Assembly (NCBI GenBank): GCA_910586045.1
Contig: CAJUIH010000014.1
Span: forward strand, 5,292 to 44,769
Source: an uncultured Eubacterium sp.
Lineage (GTDB): Bacteria > Bacillota > Clostridia > Lachnospirales > Lachnospiraceae
Length of the DNA stretch: 39,478 nucleotides
Reading direction: 5' to 3'
Shown: positions 17,200 through 24,381 of the stretch, piece after piece
Layout: every line of letters starts with the position of its first letter
Position numbering within the stretch: position 1 is the first letter of the stretch
The notes under the pieces: generated by a model
What the model saw: the letters and a program-made list of their open reading frames with translations, nothing else
Database searches by the model: none
Told to the model about the DNA's origin: nothing
Made by a program: the position numbers and the translations under genes

Positions 17200-18300
17200 A
17201 TGAAAGAGAAAAAGAAAATAATATTAACCGGCGACCGGCCGACCGGGAACCTTCATGTCGGACATTATGCGGGCTCTTTGAAGCGGCGGGTCGAGCTTCA
17301 AAATTCCGGAGAATTTGACCAGATCTATATTATGATTGCGGATGCCCAGGCGCTTACCGATAATGCGGATAATCCATCCAAAATCAGGGACTATATTATG
17401 GAGGTAACGCTGGATTATTTGTCGGTAGGCATTGATCCGGAAAAGTCTATTATTTTTGTGCAGTCACATGTAGCGGAACTGACAGAACTTTCGTTTTATT
17501 ATATGAATCTCGTTACGGTTTCCAGGCTGCAGCGTAATCCAACCGTAAAATCAGAAATACAGATGCGTAATTTTGAAACCAGTATTCCGGTCGGGTTTTT
17601 TACATATCCGATCAGCCAGGCAGCGGATATTACGGCATTTCACGCTACAACGGTTCCGGTTGGCGAAGATCAGGCGCCTATGATCGAACAGACACGGGAA
17701 ATCGTGCATAAATTTAATTCCGTTTACGGCCCGGTTTTAACCGAGCCGCAGATCTTGCTGCCGGATAATGCCGCGTGCCTGCGTCTGCCGGGCACGGATG
17801 GAAAAGCAAAAATGAGCAAATCGCTTGGCAACTGCATTTATCTTGCAGAGCCGGAAGAGGAGGTACGTAAAAAAGTAATGTCCATGTTTACAGATCCCGG
17901 CCATATCCGTGTCCAGGATCCGGGCAAACTGGAAGGCAACACAGTCTTTACTTATCTGGATGCGTTCTGCAATCAGGGGCATTTTGCGGAATATCTGCCG
18001 GAATATGCGAATCTGGACGAATTAAAGGCGCACTACCAACGCGGCGGCCTTGGGGATGTAAAGGTGAAAAAGTTCCTGAACTGTGTCATGCAGGAAGAAT
18101 TAGCGCCGATCCGCCGGCGCAGGGCAGAATACGAAAAAGATATGGACCATGTCTACGAGATCCTGCGCCGCGGCAGCCAGACGGCGAAAGAAACGGCAGC
18201 GGCTACGTTGGGCGAGGTAAAGCATGCCATGAAAATTGATTATTTTCAGGATGCGTCGTTTTTGGAAGAGCAAAAGGGGAAATATGCGCAACAGTCCTGA
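17200..18300 (+). CDS. trpS: Tryptophanyl-tRNA synthetase
   Basis: Charges tRNA-Trp. A class Ic synthetase of 366 residues, slightly longer than the usual 330-340. It has the HIGH-type motif GNLHVGHYAGSL (residues 17-28), the GDRPTGN loop before it, the GEDQAP region, and the KMSKS motif exactly as KMSKS at 204-208. The ATG follows GGAG by about 8 nt. No T-box or other Trp-dependent leader is seen in the 71 bp upstream, so it may be read from the YhgE operon. It is functionally linked to the trp operon T-box, which senses uncharged tRNA-Trp. The C-terminal part ends with a charged helix. Confidence 0.97.
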   Translation: MKEKKKIILTGDRPTGNLHVGHYAGSLKRRVELQNSGEFDQIYIMIADAQALTDNADNPSKIRDYIMEVTLDYLSVGIDPEKSIIFVQSHVAELTELSFYYMNLVTVSRLQRNPTVKSEIQMRNFETSIPVGFFTYPISQAADITAFHATTVPVGEDQAPMIEQTREIVHKFNSVYGPVLTEPQILLPDNAACLRLPGTDGKAKMSKSLGNCIYLAEPEEEVRKKVMSMFTDPGHIRVQDPGKLEGNTVFTYLDAFCNQGHFAEYLPEYANLDELKAHYQRGGLGDVKVKKFLNCVMQEELAPIRRRRAEYEKDMDHVYEILRRGSQTAKETAAATLGEVKHAMKIDYFQDASFLEEQKGKYAQQS

Positions 18301-18317
18301 ACCGCTGGCAGGCGGCA

Positions 18318-18399
18318 CTTGTAAAATCCTGTCTTAGGAACTGTGCATCAATGATTTCTGCACAGTCCCTAAGCACAAGGTTTTACAAGATCTTTTTTT
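18318..18399 (+). terminator. Long hairpin terminator after trpS
   Basis: CTTGTAAAATCCTG, then CTTAGGAACTGTGCA, is mirrored imperfectly by TGCACAGTCCCTAAG and CAAGGTTTTACAAG, and the structure is followed by TCTTTTTTTG. The stem of about 30 bp is far longer than a standard terminator. It abuts the stop of the convergent C39-like gene. Possibly a repeat element recruited as terminator. Confidence 0.75.
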
Positions 18400-18400
18400 G

Positions 18401-19336
18401 CTACCCTCTTGCATAAGCCCACAAATTCTTAATCTGCCCGCATAGACGGTCAAATGTCCATGCCTGGCCGGATCTGCCGATGCAATTTGGGTCATTGACC
18501 AGAAATCCGTTTTCATTGTATCCGTAAATCAAAATAAAATGCCCTTCTGTCGTAAAATCTCCGGCCCCCATGGAGCAAATAATGGGATGCCCGGCATCTA
18601 GCTGTGATTTCATAACAGATTCATCCAATGACAGCTCCTGTGCGTAAAGGCCGAGCCTGGATGCGCCTTCCGTCATCAAAGACCATGCGGTTCCGCTGCC
18701 TTCCACGTAATAGCCGTTGGTTTCACTAAACGCGGCGATGATATCCGGCGTCTGGGTCGGATCGCCGGTCAGGGAAATGAGTATCATGGACAGGCAGGTC
18801 GGGCCGCAGCCGGAAAGTCCAATGATGCTGCCGCCGTAGGAGACATATCCCCATCGCTGATCCCACTGCAGCAGCAGGGGAAACTGCGTCTGCCGTTCTT
18901 CCTCGTTTAGCTGCCGATCCTGTGATAAAGTATCCTGCGTTAAATATCCTTGTACAAATTGTTCCATTTCCGGATTATTGAGATAAGCGGCAAGCAGCAT
19001 CTCCGGATATTCGTTACGGTTTTTATATATCTGTAATGCGGACTTGTTCTTTTTAGCGTATGCTTTCAAGTCTTCGTAGATCTGGGAAGAAGCCCGTTTT
19101 GTTGGTTCGCTGACTGTCATAGGGGTTGCCGCGGGCGCCGCCGTAGCAGATACGGCCTTTACATGTTCATCTTCCTTGTGTTCCATAGTATCCTCCACCA
19201 GCAAATAAGCGGAAGCCGACCGAAGCGCGGCCACGATGGCTACCATTAGGCCTGCCATACAAATGGCCCGCCGGATTGCCCGGATCCTCTTACGGCGTTT
19301 TTTTTTCTTTTTGAGCGCAGATGATGCACCATTCAT
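18401..19336 (-). CDS. Membrane-anchored C39-like (papain-fold) peptidase
   Basis: A 311-residue protein. A very basic N-terminus (residues 9-23) and one TM helix (about 26-47) point to type II anchoring with the rest outside. After a Thr/Ala/Pro linker and a helical region comes a Peptidase_C39_2-like domain from about residue 153. It has WDQRWGYVSYGG, LSGCGPTCLSM (nucleophile Cys177), EGHFILIYGYN (His266) and FLVNDPNC (Asn281/Asp282). It is not linked to an ABC transporter or to a double-glycine leader peptide, so it is not a bacteriocin processor in this context. Likely an envelope peptidase or hydrolase. The substrate is unknown. Confidence 0.85.
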   Translation of the reverse strand: MNGASSALKKKKKRRKRIRAIRRAICMAGLMVAIVAALRSASAYLLVEDTMEHKEDEHVKAVSATAAPAATPMTVSEPTKRASSQIYEDLKAYAKKNKSALQIYKNRNEYPEMLLAAYLNNPEMEQFVQGYLTQDTLSQDRQLNEEERQTQFPLLLQWDQRWGYVSYGGSIIGLSGCGPTCLSMILISLTGDPTQTPDIIAAFSETNGYYVEGSGTAWSLMTEGASRLGLYAQELSLDESVMKSQLDAGHPIICSMGAGDFTTEGHFILIYGYNENGFLVNDPNCIGRSGQAWTFDRLCGQIKNLWAYARG

Positions 19337-19521
19337 TCTTATTATCCTCCGTTATTTTTTCTTATTATAAAACAGTTTGCTATCTTGTATTTGTCCGGTA
19401 TGTTGCTATTCTATCACAAAATAACGATTAATTTCTATCAAAATTCTTACAAAAGTGCTGTATGGTTTATTATAATTACCCGTCAAATCAAAATGGCATC
19501 CGATACGGCAATACGAGAGGA

Positions 19522-20487
19522 TTATAATTTTTTTATAATTTCTTTTAATAACGCCGCTGATTCCTTTAACTGCTGCTGTTCTTCGCTGTTCAGAGAAATC
19601 GGAACCTGGCCCTGCGCACCATTGGCGCCAACAATGGCAGGCATACTGAGTACAATATCCTGAATGCCGTACGTGTGTTTTTCGTCTACCAGAACAGAAA
19701 TTGACAAAATCGATTTTTCATCGCGTACGATAGCTTCGCAGATTCGCCGGACTGACATTGCGATGCCGTAATAAGTAGCCTTTTTCTTTTCGATGATCTC
19801 ATACGCACTGTTTTTTACGGTTTTAGCGATTTCCTGCATCGAAGCCTCATGATCATAATAACCGCGCATTTCGCATACATCATGCAACGGTACGCCGGAG
19901 ACGTTTGCGCTGCTGAATGCCGCGATTTCGCTGTCGCCATGTTCACCGATAATAAACGCATGGATACTGCGGCTGTCGATTCCTAAGTGTTCCCCAAGCT
20001 CGCTTTTTAAACGTCCGGTATCCAGTACTGTTCCAGAGCCGATCACACGGTTTTTTGGAAGGCCGGATATTTTTAATGCTTCATAGGTCAGGATATCTAC
20101 CGGATTAGATACGACGACCAGAATCCCTTCACATCTATGCTGCATAATTTCTTCGATAATGGAACGCATAATTTTTGTATTTTTTGTCACAAGATCCAGC
20201 CTGCTTTCATCCGGTTTTTGATTTGCGCCCGCTGTAATGATAATAATAGCCGCGTCGGTAATATCCCGATAGGTTCCGGCATATATTTTCATCGGTCTGG
20301 CAAACGGAGTTCCATGGCTGATATCCAGCGCTTCCCCATCCGCACGGTCGGTGTCAGCGTCGATTAATACCATTTCAGAAAACAAACCGCTCTGCATTAA
20401 TGCAAACGCGGTTGATGATCCGACAAAGCCGCAGCCGATCACTGCGACTTTTCTTACATTTACTTTTAAACAATCCATATGATCCAT
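19522..20487 (-). CDS. ldh: L-lactate dehydrogenase
   Basis: Reduces pyruvate to L-lactate with NADH. The 321-residue protein has the NAD-binding glycine motif GCGFVGSS (18-25), acidic residue in LIDADTDRADGE, ITAGANQKPDESRLDL with Gln90 at the position that separates lactate from malate dehydrogenase (Arg in the latter), SNPVDILTY, and the catalytic IGEHGDSE (His183). The start MDHMDCLK is supported by GAGG 8 nt upstream; the second Met is an alternative. With PFOR nearby it gives the cell two fates for pyruvate. Monocistronic in appearance. Confidence 0.96.
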   Translation of the reverse strand: MDHMDCLKVNVRKVAVIGCGFVGSSTAFALMQSGLFSEMVLIDADTDRADGEALDISHGTPFARPMKIYAGTYRDITDAAIIIITAGANQKPDESRLDLVTKNTKIMRSIIEEIMQHRCEGILVVVSNPVDILTYEALKISGLPKNRVIGSGTVLDTGRLKSELGEHLGIDSRSIHAFIIGEHGDSEIAAFSSANVSGVPLHDVCEMRGYYDHEASMQEIAKTVKNSAYEIIEKKKATYYGIAMSVRRICEAIVRDEKSILSISVLVDEKHTYGIQDIVLSMPAIVGANGAQGQVPISLNSEEQQQLKESAALLKEIIKKL

Positions 20488-20512
20488 TGATTTACCTCAC
20501 AAATTTTTTCTT

Positions 20513-20542
20513 ATTATTTTCCATATAAAGAAATTTATGCAA
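20513..20542 (-). promoter_or_regulatory. Possible ldh promoter
   Basis: Minus strand TTGCAT (20537-20542), 18-bp spacer, AATAAT (20513-20518), about 25 bp before the ldh ATG. Weak match. Confidence 0.35.
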
Positions 20543-20588
20543 GGAATAAATAATTATTTTCCTTTTTCGTCCGCCGTTTGGTAATGTT

Positions 20589-20760
20589 CAGATAAGATGT
20601 TGTATTTTGGCCAGCCGGACGCTGGAAGAGACGGTTTGCCAGGCTTGCTGGCGGCCCTCCAGAATGGCAAGAATCCCTAAGCATTCTGGAGTCGGAGCCG
20701 CAAGCCAGACCTGCGTCCCTCATCCGGCGTCCTCCCAGCCAAAATGTAACACCTTATCTG
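20589..20760. repeat. Nested palindromic repeat element, short chimeric copy
   Basis: The outer ends are inverted copies: CAGATAAGATGTTGTATTTT on the left and the reverse complement of CAGATAAGGTGTTACATTTT on the right, reaching TTATCTG at 20760. Inside lie GAATGGCAAGAATCCCTAAG (20663-20682) and GCCTGCGTCCCTCATCCGG-like sequence, both shared with the elements at 38857-39125 and 39284-39478. Compared with those, the central part is missing and the two flanks are of the two different types. No coding frame is convincing. Confidence 0.85.
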
Positions 20761-20793
20761 TTTTGTAGATTCTTTTCCGTGGCGTCCGTCTGC

Positions 20794-21987
20794 TTACTCT
20801 GCCATGAGCGTTAACTTTCCGAAAGTATTTTTTTCTAAATAGTCAAAAGCCTTTAACTCGAAAGAACGCGGCAGTTCGGTTCGATTATAGGTCAAATACA
20901 GGCAATAGCTGCCGTCTTTTTCCTGCTCGATGCCGCGCCCGCCCTTTAGCTCCCATTCTTTGCCGTTAGCGTCCAGAATGTCAAAATACAGTCCGTCGTC
21001 TTCTGTTTTCTGTGGGTTTGTATAATAGACGGTTACATAGGTTGCGACCTCCGTCTGTTCCATTAATACTTTTTGAACATGGGCCTGTGTGCCTGGAATC
21101 CCGGTACTGTCTTTTGGCCGGTAAGTGCGCAGTTTGCTTGTGCTCTTGTCATCCAGCGTAAATGCGGTGGAAGTTCGCCATATATTATGTGCGGCATTTT
21201 CAGTGTTCGCGGGGCGAACCGTGTGGGTAAGAATTGCATGCAGGTCTGTATCGGATTCTGTGCGGTCCGCGGAAACAATGGTAGAAAGCGTGCCGTCCGT
21301 TTCGGATTTTGAGGAAAAACTGCAGACTGCCGGAGAAAACGGGCTGTCCGCCTGAAAACCGGTGCCGACATACAGTATTTCCAGCCCGTTTGCTTTGGCA
21401 TAGTCTCTGATGGAGAGATCTTCATGGATGCCGATGTTTTCTACACTGTCTGTTTCCTCGGTAAGGTCATCCGGCACTAACAGGTATGTTCCGGTTTCAG
21501 AAGCTTTTGCGGTAACAATGATGTGAACGGAGCCGCTGTCGCACAATGCTTCCTGTACCGTAAATGAAACAGGGATCGAATCCGGCGTTTCTGAGCCGGA
21601 GGTTGCAGAATCCGTATTTGGGATCGGATCGTTTTTGGGGTTATGATTTTGCGGACGGTCTTGGGCAGGCGATTTTTCACTGGTCTGCGGGATATTTGTT
21701 TCAATCAGTTTATTTGCCTCCTCGTCCAGTGCGTGTCCGGATGCAGAGAAAAATTCTGTGATGCCAAAATAGTGGTTTGCGGCATAGGCCCCGGACGGTA
21801 GTGTGACGCAAAGGGCAGCGACGGCTGCCGCTGCTTTCCAGGTCATACGGCGGGGCGGTTTTTTGTGGTTCTGTCTGGTTGTATTCATTTGGATCAGCCT
21901 TTCTTTTAATTCATCGGTTGCATGGATTTGTCCATACATGTGTTGATAGTAGTTGCGGTTTGAATCACGGTTATCTTTCAGGTTCAT
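20794..21987 (-). CDS. Putative anti-sigma factor (DUF4179-like membrane protein)
   Basis: 397 residues. A cytoplasmic N-terminal part (ELKERLIQMNTTRQ, then basic KKPPRRMTWK) is followed by one membrane helix (about 48-70: AAAAVAALCVTLPSGAYAAN) and a large extracellular region with a Ser/Thr/Pro-rich linker (about 100-135) and beta-rich segments. The last 110 residues resemble the DUF4179/DUF5643-type extracellular domain found in Clostridia next to ECF sigma genes. Its start overlaps the sigma gene end by 17 bp, with AAAGGAG as ribosome site; this pairing is the main evidence for the role. Classification by memory of family layout only. Confidence 0.75.
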   Translation of the reverse strand: MNLKDNRDSNRNYYQHMYGQIHATDELKERLIQMNTTRQNHKKPPRRMTWKAAAAVAALCVTLPSGAYAANHYFGITEFFSASGHALDEEANKLIETNIPQTSEKSPAQDRPQNHNPKNDPIPNTDSATSGSETPDSIPVSFTVQEALCDSGSVHIIVTAKASETGTYLLVPDDLTEETDSVENIGIHEDLSIRDYAKANGLEILYVGTGFQADSPFSPAVCSFSSKSETDGTLSTIVSADRTESDTDLHAILTHTVRPANTENAAHNIWRTSTAFTLDDKSTSKLRTYRPKDSTGIPGTQAHVQKVLMEQTEVATYVTVYYTNPQKTEDDGLYFDILDANGKEWELKGGRGIEQEKDGSYCLYLTYNRTELPRSFELKAFDYLEKNTFGKLTLMAE

Positions 21988-22501
21988 CCTGCCACGCTCC
22001 TTTCAAATGTTGTTTCAGCATTTTTCTCGCGCGCATCAGCCTTGTTTGTATGGTCGTTTCTTTTTTTTGCAGGATCTGTGCGATTTCTCTGACGGAATAG
22101 GACTCGTAGTAATATAAATGCACGACGCTGCGGTATCTTTCCGGCAGGGAGCACACGGCCTGAAACAGGGCGGATGCTTCGCCATATGCTTCATACCAGG
22201 CAGGGTTTGTATCCACCGCCTGGTCCAGCGTCAACGCAAGTTCCTGAAATCCCATTGGCCGCATTCTGCGCAGCCAGGCGGAAGACAGATGATTTTTGCA
22301 TGCATTAATCGTTACCCGGATGAGCCAGCGTTTGATGTGTTCTGCATCCGTAAATTCCGTGTCTGTTTCGTAAAGTTTTAAAAACGCTTCCTGTACGATA
22401 TCCTCGGCGTCTGTGCGCTGCCTGCAGTAATTGACAGCAATGCGCAGCATAGAATCCGCATAAAGCCTGACATAATCGGCATAAGTTTCTTCGGAGAGCA
22501 T
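21971..22501 (-). CDS. ECF-type RNA polymerase sigma factor
   Basis: Sigma-70 family group 4, 176 residues. Region 2 is clear (YADSMLRIAVNYCRQRTDAEDIVQEAFLKLYE, with core-binding DAEDIVQE) and region 4 has the helix-turn-helix LPERYRSVVHLYYYESYSVREIAQILQKKETTIQTRLMRAR in residues about 120-165. I start at MLSEETYAD because AGGAGG lies 7 nt upstream; an ATG seven codons earlier would put that sequence inside the gene. It forms a two-gene unit with the putative anti-sigma factor, so it likely responds to an envelope signal sensed by it. Target genes are unknown. Confidence 0.93.
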   Translation of the reverse strand: MLSEETYADYVRLYADSMLRIAVNYCRQRTDAEDIVQEAFLKLYETDTEFTDAEHIKRWLIRVTINACKNHLSSAWLRRMRPMGFQELALTLDQAVDTNPAWYEAYGEASALFQAVCSLPERYRSVVHLYYYESYSVREIAQILQKKETTIQTRLMRARKMLKQHLKGAWQDEPER

Positions 22502-22534
22502 CACCTCACCTCCTGTTTGCATCAGTATGAAATG

Positions 22535-22552
22535 GAAAGGCCTTTCATTATA
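22535..22552 (-). promoter_or_regulatory. Promoter -10 and palindrome before the sigma factor gene
   Basis: On the minus strand TATAAT (22547-22552) is followed directly by the 12-bp perfect palindrome GAAAGGCCTTTC (22535-22546), which would cover the transcription start. No good -35 hexamer is seen 17 bp upstream. The palindrome could be an operator or part of an ECF-dependent promoter; uncertain. Confidence 0.4.
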
Positions 22553-22700
22553 ATAACAAAATGGGGGAAAGAAATATCACATTTTAAGAAAAATAGCCAG
22601 GGAAAAAGTAATATAAAAACAGCCGTAAAACAAGCGGTTTTGCGGCTGTGCTTCTGTTTTCTAATATACCAGTTATTATAATGGTGTTTTTAATCGCATA

Positions 22701-22856
22701 GGAACTGTCCCGAAATAACTTACCTATACTTCGCAGGATTTTTCTTCGGGCGTGCAGTTCAAAAATCGGGCGCATAGCGGGCTATGTAACAGATTTTTGA
22801 ACTGCACGCCCGAAGAAAAAGACAAGAAATATAGTAAGTTATTTTGGGACAGTTCC
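22701..22856. repeat. 156-bp near-perfect palindrome, MITE-like
   Basis: The outer arms are GGAACTGTCCCGAAATAACT (from 22701) and its near-exact complement ending ACAGTTCC at 22856. The inner arms are 22739-22767 and 22792-22820, a perfect 29-bp pair. A small CATAGC/GCTATG hairpin marks the centre. It lies 14 bp beyond the stop of the Rpn-family gene. No transposase is inside; there is no obvious target-site duplication. Confidence 0.9.
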
Positions 22857-22870
22857 ATGGTTATGCTTGC

Positions 22871-23986
22871 CTATTTTGTGTTCGATGTAATAGATAAATC
22901 CAAAGAAAGGGTACTACGCTGTTCCGGCGGAATTTTCAGTGTATCCATAGCTTTTTCGGCTGTCCATCCGGTGCTGTCCATTAGGTTCTTGAGATTGCGG
23001 ATCATGGTTTCCTGCCGACCTTCCTGCCGGCCTTTCTGCAATCCTTCCTGCCGACCTTCCTGGAGCAGCATTTCCATGGTTTCTGCTTCATTATATTCTG
23101 TCAGGCACATATCTTTCACCTCCGACCTGTTAGCCATAATAAATTTTTTGATTTCGAATGCTTCCGGCATCTCATTGATCGCTTTGTCAATAGCATCTCT
23201 GATTCCCATTTGCATAGGATTTGTCTGTTCGCTGCCGGTTGACAGGTTGTTTCTGGTTTGTGCCACAAACCACGCATATTCCGCAAGCGGCCTGCAGGCG
23301 GAGAGTATGGTTTGGTTGTGTCCATAGTTGATATTTATCATTCGGACTTTTACTTCGATATCGGGATCGGCTTCCTGGAATATTTGATTTACTTCCGACA
23401 TAATCCGGTGTTCATCAGTTTTTTCATTCATTTTCGTGTGTCTGCGTACGACATTCCTGCGGATCTCTTCTTTGAACGCATGACTGAGGCACAGTATGGT
23501 TTCGTCTGCTTTATCGTCTTCACCATTGTAAAAAACGATCAGTTTAGGCAGTGGCAGAGGCAGCAGCTTCCTGCCGTATCGGTTCAGCTTTGTGGAGTGG
23601 ATAAATTGGTCATAAAGTTTTCCGGCGTACATAAACTCACGCACGGGCATGTTTGGATTGTAGGAACTTTGCTGTTCGTACAGTTCTATGGACCGATAAA
23701 GGCTGACTGTTTCCGAAACAAGGATAGAAAGATCGTTTTTCATGCCCATGTAAACCACATCTTCCATAGTATTAATCGTGATGTCGGAAACGTCATTGTG
23801 GGATGAGCCATGGATGGCGTTGTAAAGCGACAATGTCCATTTTTTGTTCTCTTCCCGTCCAAAAAGAAAGCTGAATAGACGTGATTTGTATTCCCGATTG
23901 CTGCCGCCTTTTAACAGAGCTTCCAGTTCCAGTATCCGATTTTGCAGTTCTTCATATGTTTTCTTGTCTGGCATTTGGTCCTCCAA
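22871..23986 (-). CDS. Rpn-family recombination-promoting nuclease / PD-(D/E)XK transposase-like protein
   Basis: 371 residues. The layout matches the Rpn/YhgA-like proteins abundant in Lachnospiraceae genomes: SLYNAIHGSSHNDVSDITINTMEDVVYMGMKNDLSILV (a degenerate PD-(D/E)XK core with ND-x-x-F/L in place of the usual), YEQQSSYNPNMPVREFMYAGKLYDQFI, and LPKLIVFYNGE. Near the C-terminus are short repeats QEGRQEGLQKGRQEGRQE (about residues 313-331). In E. coli, Rpn proteins promote recA-independent recombination and cleave DNA. Here it is a single gene adjacent to a palindromic element. Whether it is active cannot be told. Confidence 0.85.
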   Translation of the reverse strand: MEDQMPDKKTYEELQNRILELEALLKGGSNREYKSRLFSFLFGREENKKWTLSLYNAIHGSSHNDVSDITINTMEDVVYMGMKNDLSILVSETVSLYRSIELYEQQSSYNPNMPVREFMYAGKLYDQFIHSTKLNRYGRKLLPLPLPKLIVFYNGEDDKADETILCLSHAFKEEIRRNVVRRHTKMNEKTDEHRIMSEVNQIFQEADPDIEVKVRMININYGHNQTILSACRPLAEYAWFVAQTRNNLSTGSEQTNPMQMGIRDAIDKAINEMPEAFEIKKFIMANRSEVKDMCLTEYNEAETMEMLLQEGRQEGLQKGRQEGRQETMIRNLKNLMDSTGWTAEKAMDTLKIPPEQRSTLSLDLSITSNTK

Positions 23987-24169
23987 TTTTATGGCATCAT
24001 TGTATCATGAAACAGCGCGGCCTGCAAGCGGCGCATTTTGCAGAGGAATGATTTTCGCATCGTAAGAAACGGTATAACCAGATTATTTCTGGACATACTA
24101 ACGGAAGCGAAAACCAAAATCAAAAACAGCCATCATAAAAACGATAAAAAACAAGAAAGGAACAAGCAT

Positions 24170-24370
24170 ATGATTACAAAGAATGAAAAAAGCCATGCCT
24201 TAAACGGCACGCACAATCAGCGCATCAATAAAACCGTCCAGACGGACAATACATCGACTGCCGCATGGACAAAAGAAAGCCGTATGACACCAAAAGCTAA
24301 TGTTTCTGTTCCGGATACAAGCGCTGTAGAACATGCCAAGGAATGGGTTGATAACGGAAGCAGACTATAG
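24170..24370 (+). CDS. Small DUF3787-like protein
   Basis: 66 residues. The C-terminal half, STAAWTKESRMTPKANVSVP then DTSAVEHAKEWVDNGSRL, fits the short conserved pattern of DUF3787 (Ala-Trp, then V-x-V/I-P and AKEWVD-N-x-K/R-L), a family of small clostridial proteins, one member of which is annotated as a spore surface protein in Clostridioides difficile. AAAGGAAC lies 8 nt before the ATG; a longer frame upstream has no support. It ends 11 bp before the pyruvate:ferredoxin oxidoreductase gene, so the two are very likely co-transcribed. Role unknown. Confidence 0.75.
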   Translation: MITKNEKSHALNGTHNQRINKTVQTDNTSTAAWTKESRMTPKANVSVPDTSAVEHAKEWVDNGSRL

Positions 24371-24381
24371 GAGGGGAAAAG

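Noticed and set aside
18401..19336. Bacteriocin-processing C39 peptidase system
   Set aside because: There is no ABC transporter domain and no double-glycine precursor gene nearby; the protein is a stand-alone, membrane-anchored C39-like domain.
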